A stretch of DNA of 64,000 nt, taken from positions 124,001 through 188,000 of the forward strand of contig CAJYWD010000029.1 of NCBI GenBank assembly GCA_913778505.1, given 5' to 3'. Source of the DNA: an uncultured Chryseobacterium sp. Lineage in GTDB: Bacteria; Bacteroidota; Bacteroidia; Flavobacteriales; Weeksellaceae. Within the stretch, counting starts at the first letter, position 1; each line of letters begins with the position of its first letter. Positions 16,176 to 24,251 of this stretch are shown in pieces. A model generated the notes under the pieces. That model saw nothing but the letters and a program-made list of their open reading frames with translations. It did no database searches and was not told the DNA's origin. The position numbers and the translations under genes were made by a program.

Positions 16176-16940
16176 ATGAAGATTAAGCTAAATCCCGGAA
16201 AGAAAATCTATTTTGCCTCCGATCAGCATTTCGGTGTTCCAAATCCTACCGAAAGCAGAATCAGGGAAGAAAAATTTATTCGCTGGCTGGATGAGATCAA
16301 AAAAGATGCTCAGGTTCTTTTCCTGATGGGCGACCTTTTCGATTTCTGGCACGAGTGGAAATACGTAGTTCCGAAAGGCTACATCCGCATCCTGGGAAAA
16401 ATTGCCGAGCTGAAAGATTCCGGAATTGACATTTACTTCTTCGTTGGAAACCACGATCTTTGGATGAAAAACTATTTCGAGGAAGAATTAGGAATTCCTG
16501 TTTTCTTTGACAAAAAGTATTACGAGATTAATGATAAAAAATTTCTCTTGGCGCATGGCGACGGTCTGGGACCTGGTGACAAAGGTTACAAGAGAATGAA
16601 AAAAGTGTTCACCAATCCATTGGCTCAATGGGCTTTCCGCTGGCTGCATCCGGATATTGCAATGCGAATTGCCAATTATATGTCTCAGAAGAACAAGTTG
16701 ATTTCCGGCGATGAAGACAAAGAATTTTTAGGCGAGGACAAAGAGTTTTTGATTCAGTATGCCAAAATGAAACTGAAAACTGAGGAAATTGATTATTTCG
16801 TTTTCGGACATCGTCATTTACCTTTGATTTTCGAGTTGGAAAAGGGTGCAAAATATATCAATTTGGGCGACTGGATTTCCTATTTTACCTATGGTGTTTT
16901 TGATGGAGAAGGATTTGATTTAAAAGTTTTTGAAAAATAA
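16176..16940 (+). CDS. lpxH: UDP-2,3-diacylglucosamine diphosphatase (LpxH-like)
   Basis: Cytoplasmic lipid A synthesis step. 254 residues with all calcineurin-type metal ligands: DQH (D16, H18), GDLFDFW (D53), GNHD (92-94 NHD), HGDG (H127), GHRH (H212, H214). Length and motifs fit LpxH-type metallophosphoesterases of Bacteroidetes. Last gene of the thioredoxin-DUF3575 operon. Confidence 0.87.
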   Translation: MKIKLNPGKKIYFASDQHFGVPNPTESRIREEKFIRWLDEIKKDAQVLFLMGDLFDFWHEWKYVVPKGYIRILGKIAELKDSGIDIYFFVGNHDLWMKNYFEEELGIPVFFDKKYYEINDKKFLLAHGDGLGPGDKGYKRMKKVFTNPLAQWAFRWLHPDIAMRIANYMSQKNKLISGDEDKEFLGEDKEFLIQYAKMKLKTEEIDYFVFGHRHLPLIFELEKGAKYINLGDWISYFTYGVFDGEGFDLKVFEK

Positions 16941-17040
16941 GCGCAATAGATTTATTGAGCAACGATGTTGCGAAATGTTGGTAGGTAATAAACAATAATT
17001 ATTAAAAAGAAGAGCGACGAAGTCGTGACATATTGGTACA

Positions 17041-18024
17041 ATGAAGCAAAATATTTTTGACATGAAAACAGAAGAAAACTTCCGATTGGCTTGTCTGGAA
17101 ACTTTTCATTATCAATATGAGAACGTAGAAATTTACAGAAAGTTCGTTGACTATTTGAATATCAATCCATCATCGATTAATCAGGTTTCGGATATTCCTT
17201 TTTTACCGATAGAAATGTTCAAAAATCATTTGGTTTTAGATAAGAATTCTGTCGCAGAGAATTATTTTCAAAGTTCCGGAACCACACAGATGAACCGTTC
17301 CAAGCATTACATCGCAGATTTTTCTTTGTATGAAGAAAGTATTTACCGGAGTTTCGAACAGTTCATAGGGCAGCCGGAAGATTATATTTTTTTAGGATTG
17401 CTTCCCAACTATTCCGAAAATCCGCACTCTTCTTTGATCTATATGATTGACTTTCTGATGAGAAAATCAGGTAGAAAAGAAAACGGTTATTATCTGTACA
17501 ATCATCAGGATCTTTTGGATTTGCTGAATGTTTTGAAGGATCGAAATGTTTTGCTTTTTGGCGTATCATTTGCTCTGTTGGATTTTTTGGATTTTTGCAG
17601 CGTGCACTCGCATACACTACAGCCCTCCAACACGTTAACGATTATTGAAACTGGTGGCATGAAGGGCAGAAAAGAGGAAATGACAAAAGATGAGCTGCTG
17701 AAAATCTTCAAACAAGGTTTCGGGACGGATAAGATTTTTTCAGAATATTCAATGACGGAATTATTGTCTCAGGCTTATTCGCTGGGAGAAAATATTTATA
17801 AAAGTCCCAATTGGATGCGCATTCTTATCAGGAACACGGAAGATCCGTTTTCTTATGTGGATGATGGTATCACAGGAGCTATTAACATCATAGACCTTGC
17901 AAACCGCCATTCCTGCGCATTCATTGCGACGCAGGATCTTGGAAAAGCCAAAGATAGAACGTTCCAGGTTTTAGGAAGGATTGACCATTCCGATATCCGC
18001 GGATGCAGTCTTCTGGTTTCCTGA
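17041..18024 (+). CDS. LuxE/PaaK-like acyltransferase
   Basis: 327 residues related to the acyl-protein synthetase LuxE (PF04443), in the ANL adenylate-forming superfamily. The SSGTTQMNRSKH segment near residues 83-94 is the phosphate-binding loop and SEYSMTELLSQAY near 236-248 is the second conserved region. Flavobacterial members are stand-alone and their substrate is unknown. A luciferase-like gene lies 2 kb away but is separated by unrelated genes, so no lux system is implied. An internal ATG at 17062 is an alternative start. Confidence 0.82.
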   Translation: MKQNIFDMKTEENFRLACLETFHYQYENVEIYRKFVDYLNINPSSINQVSDIPFLPIEMFKNHLVLDKNSVAENYFQSSGTTQMNRSKHYIADFSLYEESIYRSFEQFIGQPEDYIFLGLLPNYSENPHSSLIYMIDFLMRKSGRKENGYYLYNHQDLLDLLNVLKDRNVLLFGVSFALLDFLDFCSVHSHTLQPSNTLTIIETGGMKGRKEEMTKDELLKIFKQGFGTDKIFSEYSMTELLSQAYSLGENIYKSPNWMRILIRNTEDPFSYVDDGITGAINIIDLANRHSCAFIATQDLGKAKDRTFQVLGRIDHSDIRGCSLLVS

Positions 18025-18076
18025 AACAATTAAAACACTTCACATGATGATTATTTTAATGACGTAAATCGATGTA

Positions 18077-18670
18077 ATGAAACTGTTGTTGCTGTTTTTT
18101 CTGTCCGTATCTGCGGTGGTAAAATCCCAGAAATGTTATGATCTCAAAACCGTTCTGAAAGTAGAACCCAGCGAACTTTACAAGCCTCATCTTCTGGCCT
18201 CCCAGAATTTTGGAGTCAATATTCTGGAATCTGCCAAAATATTCAATCATTACATTGCCAAGGGAAAGCTGGTGGCAGTAAAGAAAAAGTCCCGCGGTTA
18301 TCGCATGCAGGCCTTGGAATACAGCAGACCATATCTCGTAAAAAAAGCAAGAACTACTTTGGAACGCATGGCCAGCCAATTTGCATCCAAAACCAAAAGT
18401 TTTTTTGTGGTTTCTTCCGTCACCAGAACTCTGGAAGATCAATGCCGATTAAGAAAAGTCAATTCCAATGCATCTTTAGGCATCAGCTCACACAATTATG
18501 GCGCTGCCTTCGATATTTCTTACGTCCGTTTTGACAACCAGCTGAAAGTTAATACCAAACTGGAGAAAGAACTGGAAAAAGTCCTGCTGGAATTTAAGAA
18601 TGCCGGGAAAATTTTTTATATCAAAGAAAGACAGCAGAGCTGTTATCATATTACCGTCCGTAATTATTAA
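18077..18670 (+). CDS. Secreted DUF5715 / M15-like protein
   Basis: 197 residues with a signal peptide (1-17). The region SSHNYGAAFDIS and CYHIT places His139, Asp146 and His191 as a zinc triad, the pattern of M15 D-Ala-D-Ala peptidases. SSVTRTLEDQ fits the same fold. A peptidoglycan role is likely but not proven. It is 52 nt after the LuxE-like gene and 11 nt before the next gene. Confidence 0.78.
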   Translation: MKLLLLFFLSVSAVVKSQKCYDLKTVLKVEPSELYKPHLLASQNFGVNILESAKIFNHYIAKGKLVAVKKKSRGYRMQALEYSRPYLVKKARTTLERMASQFASKTKSFFVVSSVTRTLEDQCRLRKVNSNASLGISSHNYGAAFDISYVRFDNQLKVNTKLEKELEKVLLEFKNAGKIFYIKERQQSCYHITVRNY

Positions 18671-18681
18671 GTCCGTTTCAA

Positions 18682-19227
18682 ATGCTGAAAATAGAGGAGC
18701 TCGTTCATAATTTTATCAATGTCAATTGTAATTTTGACAAAGAAATTGTGCTGACCAATTTCTTTCATTCCGATTGGGAAGCCGATATTTTGTTGATCAG
18801 CAATGATGGTTTCAGCCACGAGATTGAAATCAAGTTATCCAAATCCGATTTTAAAAACGATTTCAAAAAATTCTATACCAATCAGAAATCCGGGGAAAAG
18901 TTCCTGAAACATGATAAAATTGGATGCGGCGATTATATCTGCAATGCATTCAGTTTTCTCCTGCCGATGGGAATGATCGACCATGATAATATTCCTGCGC
19001 ACTGCGGTATCATCGAGTTTTATCACGATGAAGACAATTGGGAAACGAAATTCTATAAGGTTCGCAAACCCAAAATCATCCACCAAGATTCCTACTGGAA
19101 GCTCTGCGATAAGGATCACTTCCTGAGAAGCCTTGCCCGGAATCTCCTTATCAAAAAGTTTGAGCTGAAGGGTAAAAAAGAAGAACTGATCTTTAAAAGT
19201 CCATTTGAAATAAGAAATAAAAAATAA
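18682..19227 (+). CDS. Orphan protein with PD-(D/E)XK nuclease-like motif
   Basis: 181 residues, no signal. The sequence WEADILLISNDGFSHEIEIKLSKSDF carries D35 and E49-x-K51 with the spacing of a PD-(D/E)XK active site, followed by KNDFKK. Similar small proteins occur in phages and as stand-alone genes; some are related to MmcB-type repair nucleases. There is no methyltransferase or helicase next to it. Function as a DNA or RNA nuclease is inference. Confidence 0.6.
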   Translation: MLKIEELVHNFINVNCNFDKEIVLTNFFHSDWEADILLISNDGFSHEIEIKLSKSDFKNDFKKFYTNQKSGEKFLKHDKIGCGDYICNAFSFLLPMGMIDHDNIPAHCGIIEFYHDEDNWETKFYKVRKPKIIHQDSYWKLCDKDHFLRSLARNLLIKKFELKGKKEELIFKSPFEIRNKK

Positions 19228-19250
19228 ATCCTGCCGCTACAGCAGGATTT
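19226..19250. terminator. Bidirectional terminator between convergent genes
   Basis: Arms AAATCCTGC / GCAGGATTT with a 7-nt loop. U-rich on the minus side, so it mainly ends the aquaporin transcript. Confidence 0.75.
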
Positions 19251-19271
19251 ACTTTTGGAAAAGATTCTATG

Positions 19272-19985
19272 TTATGGTCTTTCTGGTTTTTCGATTAAAA
19301 GATTGTAGGTGAACGCTGCGAAAATCCCACCTAATACCGGAGCCACAATAAAGAGCCAAAGTTGTGACAGCGCTTGTCCGCCAGCAAAAATTGCAGGTCC
19401 GATACTTCTTGCCGGATTCACGGAAACACCTGTAATTTTGATCCCGACAATATGAATCAAAACCAGCGAAAGTCCGATGGCCAAACCGGCAAAACCACCG
19501 TGAATATTTTTTGTAGAAGTGGAGCCCAAAATCACCATCAAAAAGATAAAAGTGAAAACAAATTCCGCAATTAGGGCTGCTATGGTTGTATATTCCCCGA
19601 GGTAGCCAGTTCCCCAGCCGTTAGAGCCCAAAGCCCAGGGTCCCATTTCTGCGCCCGGATGATTAGTGAAAATAACGTACAGGATTCCAGCGCCCAGGAT
19701 CGCGCCCAAAACCTGCGCTACCACATAATAAAGTGCTTCCGATAGTTTCATTCTGCCCGCTGCTACCATTGCCAGAGAGATGGCAGGGTTGATATGACAT
19801 CCGGAGATATGTCCGATGGCGTATGCCATTGCGACTACACTGAGACCAAATGCGAAAGAAATCCCTAGAAGTCCGACACCCGTTGTGCCATCTGCGCCCG
19901 CAATGACTGCGCTGCCGCAACCCATTAATACAAGAACCATTGTGCCAATCATTTCGGCTACAAATTTTGAAGTTGTTGATACCAT
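19272..19985 (-). CDS. aqpZ: Aquaporin Z (MIP family channel)
   Basis: Inner-membrane water channel. 237 residues, six membrane spans and the two NPA boxes HINPA (66-68) and SVNPAR (190-193). His181-like IHIVG and Arg193 fit the narrow selectivity filter of water-selective AqpZ rather than a glycerol facilitator. Its promoter carries TAGATTTG (minus strand, 20016-20023). Confidence 0.93.
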   Translation of the reverse strand: MVSTTSKFVAEMIGTMVLVLMGCGSAVIAGADGTTGVGLLGISFAFGLSVVAMAYAIGHISGCHINPAISLAMVAAGRMKLSEALYYVVAQVLGAILGAGILYVIFTNHPGAEMGPWALGSNGWGTGYLGEYTTIAALIAEFVFTFIFLMVILGSTSTKNIHGGFAGLAIGLSLVLIHIVGIKITGVSVNPARSIGPAIFAGGQALSQLWLFIVAPVLGGIFAAFTYNLLIEKPERP

Positions 19986-20015
19986 TTGTTTATTGTTTTT
20001 AATATTTTATTAAAA

Positions 20016-20023
20016 CAAATCTA
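20016..20023 (-). promoter_or_regulatory. -7 promoter box TAGATTTG of aqpZ
   Basis: TAnnTTTG match 30 nt before the ATG. Nothing clear for the divergent luciferase-like gene in the same 164-nt gap. Confidence 0.45.
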
Positions 20024-20149
20024 ATAAAATTTTTGATTAGTTGCGAAAAATTCAAAAAATAAATATTCGCTGACAATATTTCCAGTTATTTTTACATTTC
20101 TGATAATGGTTTGTTTTTTGAGCTGTACAATCTTATAAATTTTTGAATT

Positions 20150-21142
20150 ATGGCTTTGAAATATTCAATATTGGATTTGGCAACCATTGTCAAAGGAGAC
20201 GATATTCACATCACTTTCGATAAATCTGTAAAGTCTGCACAACTGGCCGAAAAATTGGGTTACACCAGATATTGGTTCTCGGAACATCATAATTTCCCGA
20301 ATGTGGCAAGTGCTGCAACCTCCATTTTAATTGGTCACATTGCTTCGCAAACGACAACTTTGCGAGTCGGCTCAGGAGGAATTATGCTTCCCAATCATGC
20401 TACACTATCGGTTGCAGAGCAGTTTGGAACCTTAGACGGACTATTTCCCGGCAGAATTGATATGGGTTTAGGAAGAGCGCCCGGAACGGACATGCTCACG
20501 GCAACTGCTTTGAGAGGTAATAACTTTACCCCAAACTATAATTTTGAATTTCACATCCGCGAGTTGCAGAAATATATGTCGGGAGAAAACTCACATTCTA
20601 AGGTGAGAGCCATTCCAGGTGAAGGTGCAGACATTCCGGTTTATATCCTGGGAAGTTCTACAGATTCTGCTTTCCTGGCGGCCAAGTTAGGTTTGCCTTA
20701 TGCTTTTGCAGCACATTTTGCGCCATCGCAGCTGGAAGTCGCTGTAGAAATTTACCGGCAGCAATTTCAGCCTTCCGAGTTTTTGGACGAGCCTTATGTA
20801 ATGGTTTGTATCAATATTATTGCTGCGGATTCTGTAGATGAGGCACACTATCTATCAACGTCCCATTTCCAGGCATTTGTCAATATTCTCACAGACCAGA
20901 GGCAGCCGCTTTTGCCACCGGAAGAAACGCAGCTGGGAGACATTTCCGATGAGGTTGCGATTCATCTTAACAGGATGGCTGCGAAGACCTTTGTAGGAGA
21001 TAGAGAAACTCTGAAAGAGAAATTAGGTCAATTTGTTAAGGATTACCAACCTGACGAAATTATCGTTTCTGGAAATATCTACGACTTTGATAAGAAGTTG
21101 AAATCTTACCAAATAGCTTCCGAAGTGATTCAATCCCTTTAA
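20150..21142 (+). CDS. Luciferase-like flavin-dependent oxidoreductase (LLM class)
   Basis: 330 residues with a TIM-barrel luciferase-like monooxygenase fold: YWFSEHHNFPNVASAATS near 41-58, VGSGGIMLPNHATLSVAEQFGTLD near 73-96 and GRIDMGLGRAPGTD near 102-115. Family members use FMNH2 and O2 on small substrates; the substrate here is unknown. Ends at a perfect 36-nt palindrome. Confidence 0.87.
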   Translation: MALKYSILDLATIVKGDDIHITFDKSVKSAQLAEKLGYTRYWFSEHHNFPNVASAATSILIGHIASQTTTLRVGSGGIMLPNHATLSVAEQFGTLDGLFPGRIDMGLGRAPGTDMLTATALRGNNFTPNYNFEFHIRELQKYMSGENSHSKVRAIPGEGADIPVYILGSSTDSAFLAAKLGLPYAFAAHFAPSQLEVAVEIYRQQFQPSEFLDEPYVMVCINIIAADSVDEAHYLSTSHFQAFVNILTDQRQPLLPPEETQLGDISDEVAIHLNRMAAKTFVGDRETLKEKLGQFVKDYQPDEIIVSGNIYDFDKKLKSYQIASEVIQSL

Positions 21143-21177
21143 TCAAAAAGCACAAACCGCGGTTTGTGCTTTTTGAT
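21142..21177. terminator. Perfect 36-nt palindromic bidirectional terminator
   Basis: Perfectly self-complementary over 36 nt around CCGCGG, with A-run and T-run on either side. Its first base is the last base of the luciferase-like stop codon, and it ends 1 nt before the stop of the convergent hydrolase gene. Confidence 0.9.
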
Positions 21178-21178
21178 T

Positions 21179-23032
21179 CTATTTCAAAATATCAAATTCT
21201 ATCGTGCTTCCACTGGAGATTCTGATTTCTGCCTTTTCATAATCATCTTTGGTAGCCAGATAAGGATTATCCAGGAACTTCTGAGGATTGATGGCAATCA
21301 GCGGAAACCAGGTGCTCTGAACCTGGATTTGGATTTTATGTCCTTTTTTGAAGGTATGCAAAACGTCCTGTAGTTTTACATTCACGCTGGTTTCCTGGTT
21401 TGGAATTAAGGGTTCCGGTTTCTCAAAACTATTGCGGAATCTCGCCGGCATTATTTCGCTTCTCACCATTTGATGATAGTTGGCATAGACTACACCAGGT
21501 TTGTCCGGGTTAGATTTTTCATCAGCAGGGTAGATGTCAATGATCTTCACAATGAAATCGCCATCTGTTTTGGAAGAAACTACTTTTAGCTTGGCCAATA
21601 TTTCTCCGGCCAAAGTCACGTCATTATCCAGAACATCTGTTGTAAAGGTCACCACATCTGGCCTGTAAGCTGCAAATCTCTGGTCTTCGCTCATATAATT
21701 TCTTGGCGTGAAGCCATTCATATCTTTATAGTTCTCACTGCTCAAGACAGGTTTGTTCGGGTCGGAAACATAGTGAGAATAGGTTTTCGGATTATCACCA
21801 TTCTGAGACAGAACGCCGGATGCATTAAGGAAATAAGATTGCTTCTGCGACTGTTTAGGCGGCCAGGTCCCGAATTGCTGCCACTCTTTTTTACCGGTAT
21901 CGAACATATACGCTTCCGGAAGTTTTGCTGCAGTTTTGGAATCTTCCTTCAGATAATGATGGAAGAAAGGCTGCTCGATGTTTCTTTGGTAGAATGTCGC
22001 AATGCTGTCCCCAAAATAGATGTCATTATGAAAATGTTTTCCGCTGTCATAGTTCCAACCGCCGTGGGAGAAAGGTCCCATCACAATCGTATTCTTGGCC
22101 TTCGGATTGTTTTTTTCAATGGTTTTATAAATGTTGAGCGGACCGGCCAAATCTTCGGCATCAAACCATCCGCCCACGGTCATCACCGCGTGATTGATAT
22201 TTTTTAGATGAGGCAACAGATTTCTTTTCTGCCAGAACTCATCATAATTAGGATGATTCACTACTTCCTGCATAAAAAAGTTGTCTTTATAATACTGGTC
22301 CACACCATCTTTCAGTGTTCCCATATTTTTATAAAATAGATAGCCATCTTCAGAAGTCGGTTTTATCATTTTGTCTGCAAACCAGGATTCTTTTTCCGGC
22401 TTAGTTTTCTGCACACCGAAGACTGGAAAAGTCTTGAAGTAGCCCATTAAGAATGCTCCGTTATGATGAAAATCGTCAAACCAAAAATCAGAAATCGGTG
22501 CCTGCGGAGAGGATGCGACCAATGCCGGATGGTTGGCCAGCGTTCCTACAGCGGTATAGAATCCTGGATAAGAAGTGCCGTACTGACCGACTTTCCCATT
22601 GTTATTCTGAACATTTTTCACCAGCCAGTCCACGGTGTCGTAAGTGTCGGTACTTTCGTCCACATCTTTTTTTGTTTTGTGGTCCACCTGCGGCGTCATA
22701 TTCGTGAAAGTGCCTTCGCTCATATATCGCCCACGCACGTCCTGGAAAACGAAGATGTATTTTTCTTTTTCGATGAATTTATTGGGACTTAATTTTTTCC
22801 TGAAGTTGTTCTCGCCATAAGGCGCAATACTGTAGCACGTCCTGTTCATAATGAACGGATATTTGTTGCTTTTCGAAATATCTTTTGGCGTGTAGATGAT
22901 GGTAAACAATTTGGTGCCATCCCGCATCGGGATGTACACTTCTTTTTTCGTGTAATTGTCTTCTACGGCAGTAGATTGTGAAAATCCGAGTATCGATGTG
23001 CAGATACACAAAAACAGAACTAATCTTTTCAT
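21179..23032 (-). CDS. Secreted CocE/NonD-family acyl hydrolase (S15-like)
   Basis: 617 residues; signal peptide (1-18, ending GFSQ), alpha/beta-hydrolase domain with nucleophile GTSYPG (152-157, Ser154), GRYMSEG near 101-107, WFDAEDLAG and GPFSHGGW for the acid and histidine, then the C-terminal jelly-roll domain. Closest to alpha-amino acid ester hydrolases and X-Pro dipeptidyl peptidases. Preceded by 42 nt by a lipoprotein esterase in the same direction. Confidence 0.9.
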   Translation of the reverse strand: MKRLVLFLCICTSILGFSQSTAVEDNYTKKEVYIPMRDGTKLFTIIYTPKDISKSNKYPFIMNRTCYSIAPYGENNFRKKLSPNKFIEKEKYIFVFQDVRGRYMSEGTFTNMTPQVDHKTKKDVDESTDTYDTVDWLVKNVQNNNGKVGQYGTSYPGFYTAVGTLANHPALVASSPQAPISDFWFDDFHHNGAFLMGYFKTFPVFGVQKTKPEKESWFADKMIKPTSEDGYLFYKNMGTLKDGVDQYYKDNFFMQEVVNHPNYDEFWQKRNLLPHLKNINHAVMTVGGWFDAEDLAGPLNIYKTIEKNNPKAKNTIVMGPFSHGGWNYDSGKHFHNDIYFGDSIATFYQRNIEQPFFHHYLKEDSKTAAKLPEAYMFDTGKKEWQQFGTWPPKQSQKQSYFLNASGVLSQNGDNPKTYSHYVSDPNKPVLSSENYKDMNGFTPRNYMSEDQRFAAYRPDVVTFTTDVLDNDVTLAGEILAKLKVVSSKTDGDFIVKIIDIYPADEKSNPDKPGVVYANYHQMVRSEIMPARFRNSFEKPEPLIPNQETSVNVKLQDVLHTFKKGHKIQIQVQSTWFPLIAINPQKFLDNPYLATKDDYEKAEIRISSGSTIEFDILK

Positions 23033-23074
23033 TGATATATTTTTTATAGAGATTGTATTTAATTTAATCGGGCT

Positions 23075-23959
23075 TTAATTTTTGCCATATTCATTAATCC
23101 AGTCGGCGGCGGCAGAGAATTTCTTCAGCTGATTTCCCGGCAAGGCATCTAATGAATGGTCAGCGCCGGGGAAAACAATCATTTCATAGGGATAATGATT
23201 TTCCTTAAGTTTCTGGATGAGGTTGTAAGATTGCCTGATAGGAACTACATCGTCCTTGTCACCGTGTATGATGAGAATCGGGATTTTCTTTACAAAGTTG
23301 ACAGGACTTGCTTTCTTGTAGGCTTCAGGAACAGGATTTCCCTTTTTCCACGGCATTTTATTTCCAGACATTTTATTGACGGCACCAATGAGATGGGCAT
23401 TGTTGCTGAGTTGTGACAATGTTTGTAAATCCGTCAAATCCGTAGGACCACATCGCTCTACAATCGCTTTGATATATTTTTTGCCGGTGTAGGCATACAT
23501 CATCGCCATATGAGCGCCGGAACTCTCGCCACCAACAGAAAATCCGGTATCTCTGGTGTTCCACTCTTTGGAATGTTCTATGAGATAATTGAAAACCGCG
23601 TCAATGTCATTCAATAATTCGGGAAGGTGAGTGTCATTGTCATTAGCATAACGGTAACTGATGTTGGCCACTGCAATGCCTTTTGAAAAAAGATATTCTG
23701 ATAATTTGGTGTCGAAGTTTTTATCGCCGAGCGTCCAGGCACCGCCGTGGATATTGACCACAAAAGGCGTGTTGATATTTCTGTTCTCAGGCAGATAGAT
23801 GTCCATCACGTTTCTCTCATCCTTGCCATATTTCACATTATAAAGAATCTGTTTTTCTTTTTTGATGGACGATAGAGAAGTGCCATCCGCATTATTTTTC
23901 TGATGAGAGGAGCAGCCCGCAAACAAAACAAGCCACAGCAATAAAATCATATTTTTCAT
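23075..23959 (-). CDS. Lipoprotein alpha/beta-hydrolase (esterase)
   Basis: 294 residues; lipobox LFAGC with Cys16, oxyanion HGG (71-73), nucleophile elbow GESSG (144-148, Ser146), HGDKDDVVP for Asp and GADHSLD for His. Resembles carboxylesterases of the BD-FAE / hormone-sensitive-lipase type. First gene of a two-gene operon with the CocE-like hydrolase. A GC-rich 22-bp tandem array lies just upstream of its promoter. Confidence 0.87.
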   Translation of the reverse strand: MKNMILLLWLVLFAGCSSHQKNNADGTSLSSIKKEKQILYNVKYGKDERNVMDIYLPENRNINTPFVVNIHGGAWTLGDKNFDTKLSEYLFSKGIAVANISYRYANDNDTHLPELLNDIDAVFNYLIEHSKEWNTRDTGFSVGGESSGAHMAMMYAYTGKKYIKAIVERCGPTDLTDLQTLSQLSNNAHLIGAVNKMSGNKMPWKKGNPVPEAYKKASPVNFVKKIPILIIHGDKDDVVPIRQSYNLIQKLKENHYPYEMIVFPGADHSLDALPGNQLKKFSAAADWINEYGKN

Positions 23960-23978
23960 TGGCCAAAATATCTTTACA

Positions 23979-23986
23979 CGAATTTA
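23979..23986 (-). promoter_or_regulatory. Possible -7 box TAAATTCG of the hydrolase operon
   Basis: TAnnTTCG variant 19 nt before the ATG; the tandem array starts 33 nt further upstream. Confidence 0.35.
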
Positions 23987-24019
23987 GGCTTTTTATGAAT
24001 AATGACAAGAATTTTTAGC

Positions 24020-24151
24020 GAGAGCGCTTGGGACAATTAACGGGAGCGGACCGGTCGAGTCACGGGGGCGGTCTGAATGAGTCACGGGAGCGCTCCGGTT
24101 GACTCACGGGGGCGCTTCGGTTCAGTCACGGGGGCGGTCTGATTGAGATAG
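24020..24151. repeat. GC-rich tandem array, six 22-bp units
   Basis: Six contiguous 22-bp units at 24020, 24042, 24064, 24086, 24108 and 24130. The four central units begin GGGAGCG or GGGGGCG and end CTCAC, GTCAC; the first and last are diverged. Units 2-5 have 60 G+C of 88 bases, in an AT-rich genome. Not coding: frames are broken by stops and 22 is not a multiple of three. It fills the gap between nuoN and the lipoprotein esterase. Confidence 0.92.
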
Positions 24152-24200
24152 CTTGGGAATGGGCTTCAATAGGGCATCCGCATATTGACCCTAATCCATT

Positions 24201-24228
24201 AAAAAAGCCTGACTCGGATGAATCAGGC
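24201..24228 (-). terminator. Terminator of the nuo operon
   Basis: 9-bp stem with one G-U pair (GCCTGATTC / GAGTCAGGC on the minus strand) then TTTTTT, 24 nt after the nuoN stop. Confidence 0.88.
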
Positions 24229-24251
24229 CAGATATTTTTTAAAGTTTAAAT

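Noticed and set aside
16707-16751. Recent internal duplication in lpxH (GDEDKEFL / GEDKEFL)
   Set aside because: Similar paired acidic stretches are expected in this LpxH subfamily, and the DNA copies differ, so it is probably old and structural.
17041-21142. Light-producing lux system from the LuxE-like and luciferase-like genes
   Set aside because: Several unrelated genes, including a minus-strand aquaporin, lie between them, luxC, luxD and a luxA/luxB pair are absent, and the LLM family is much broader than luciferase.
24002-24040. 12-codon frame MTRIFSESAWDN entering the tandem array
   Set aside because: Too short, with no support for translation; the stop falls within the first unit.
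24020-24151. CRISPR array
   Set aside because: Units are contiguous 22-bp repeats without unique spacers, and no cas genes are present.
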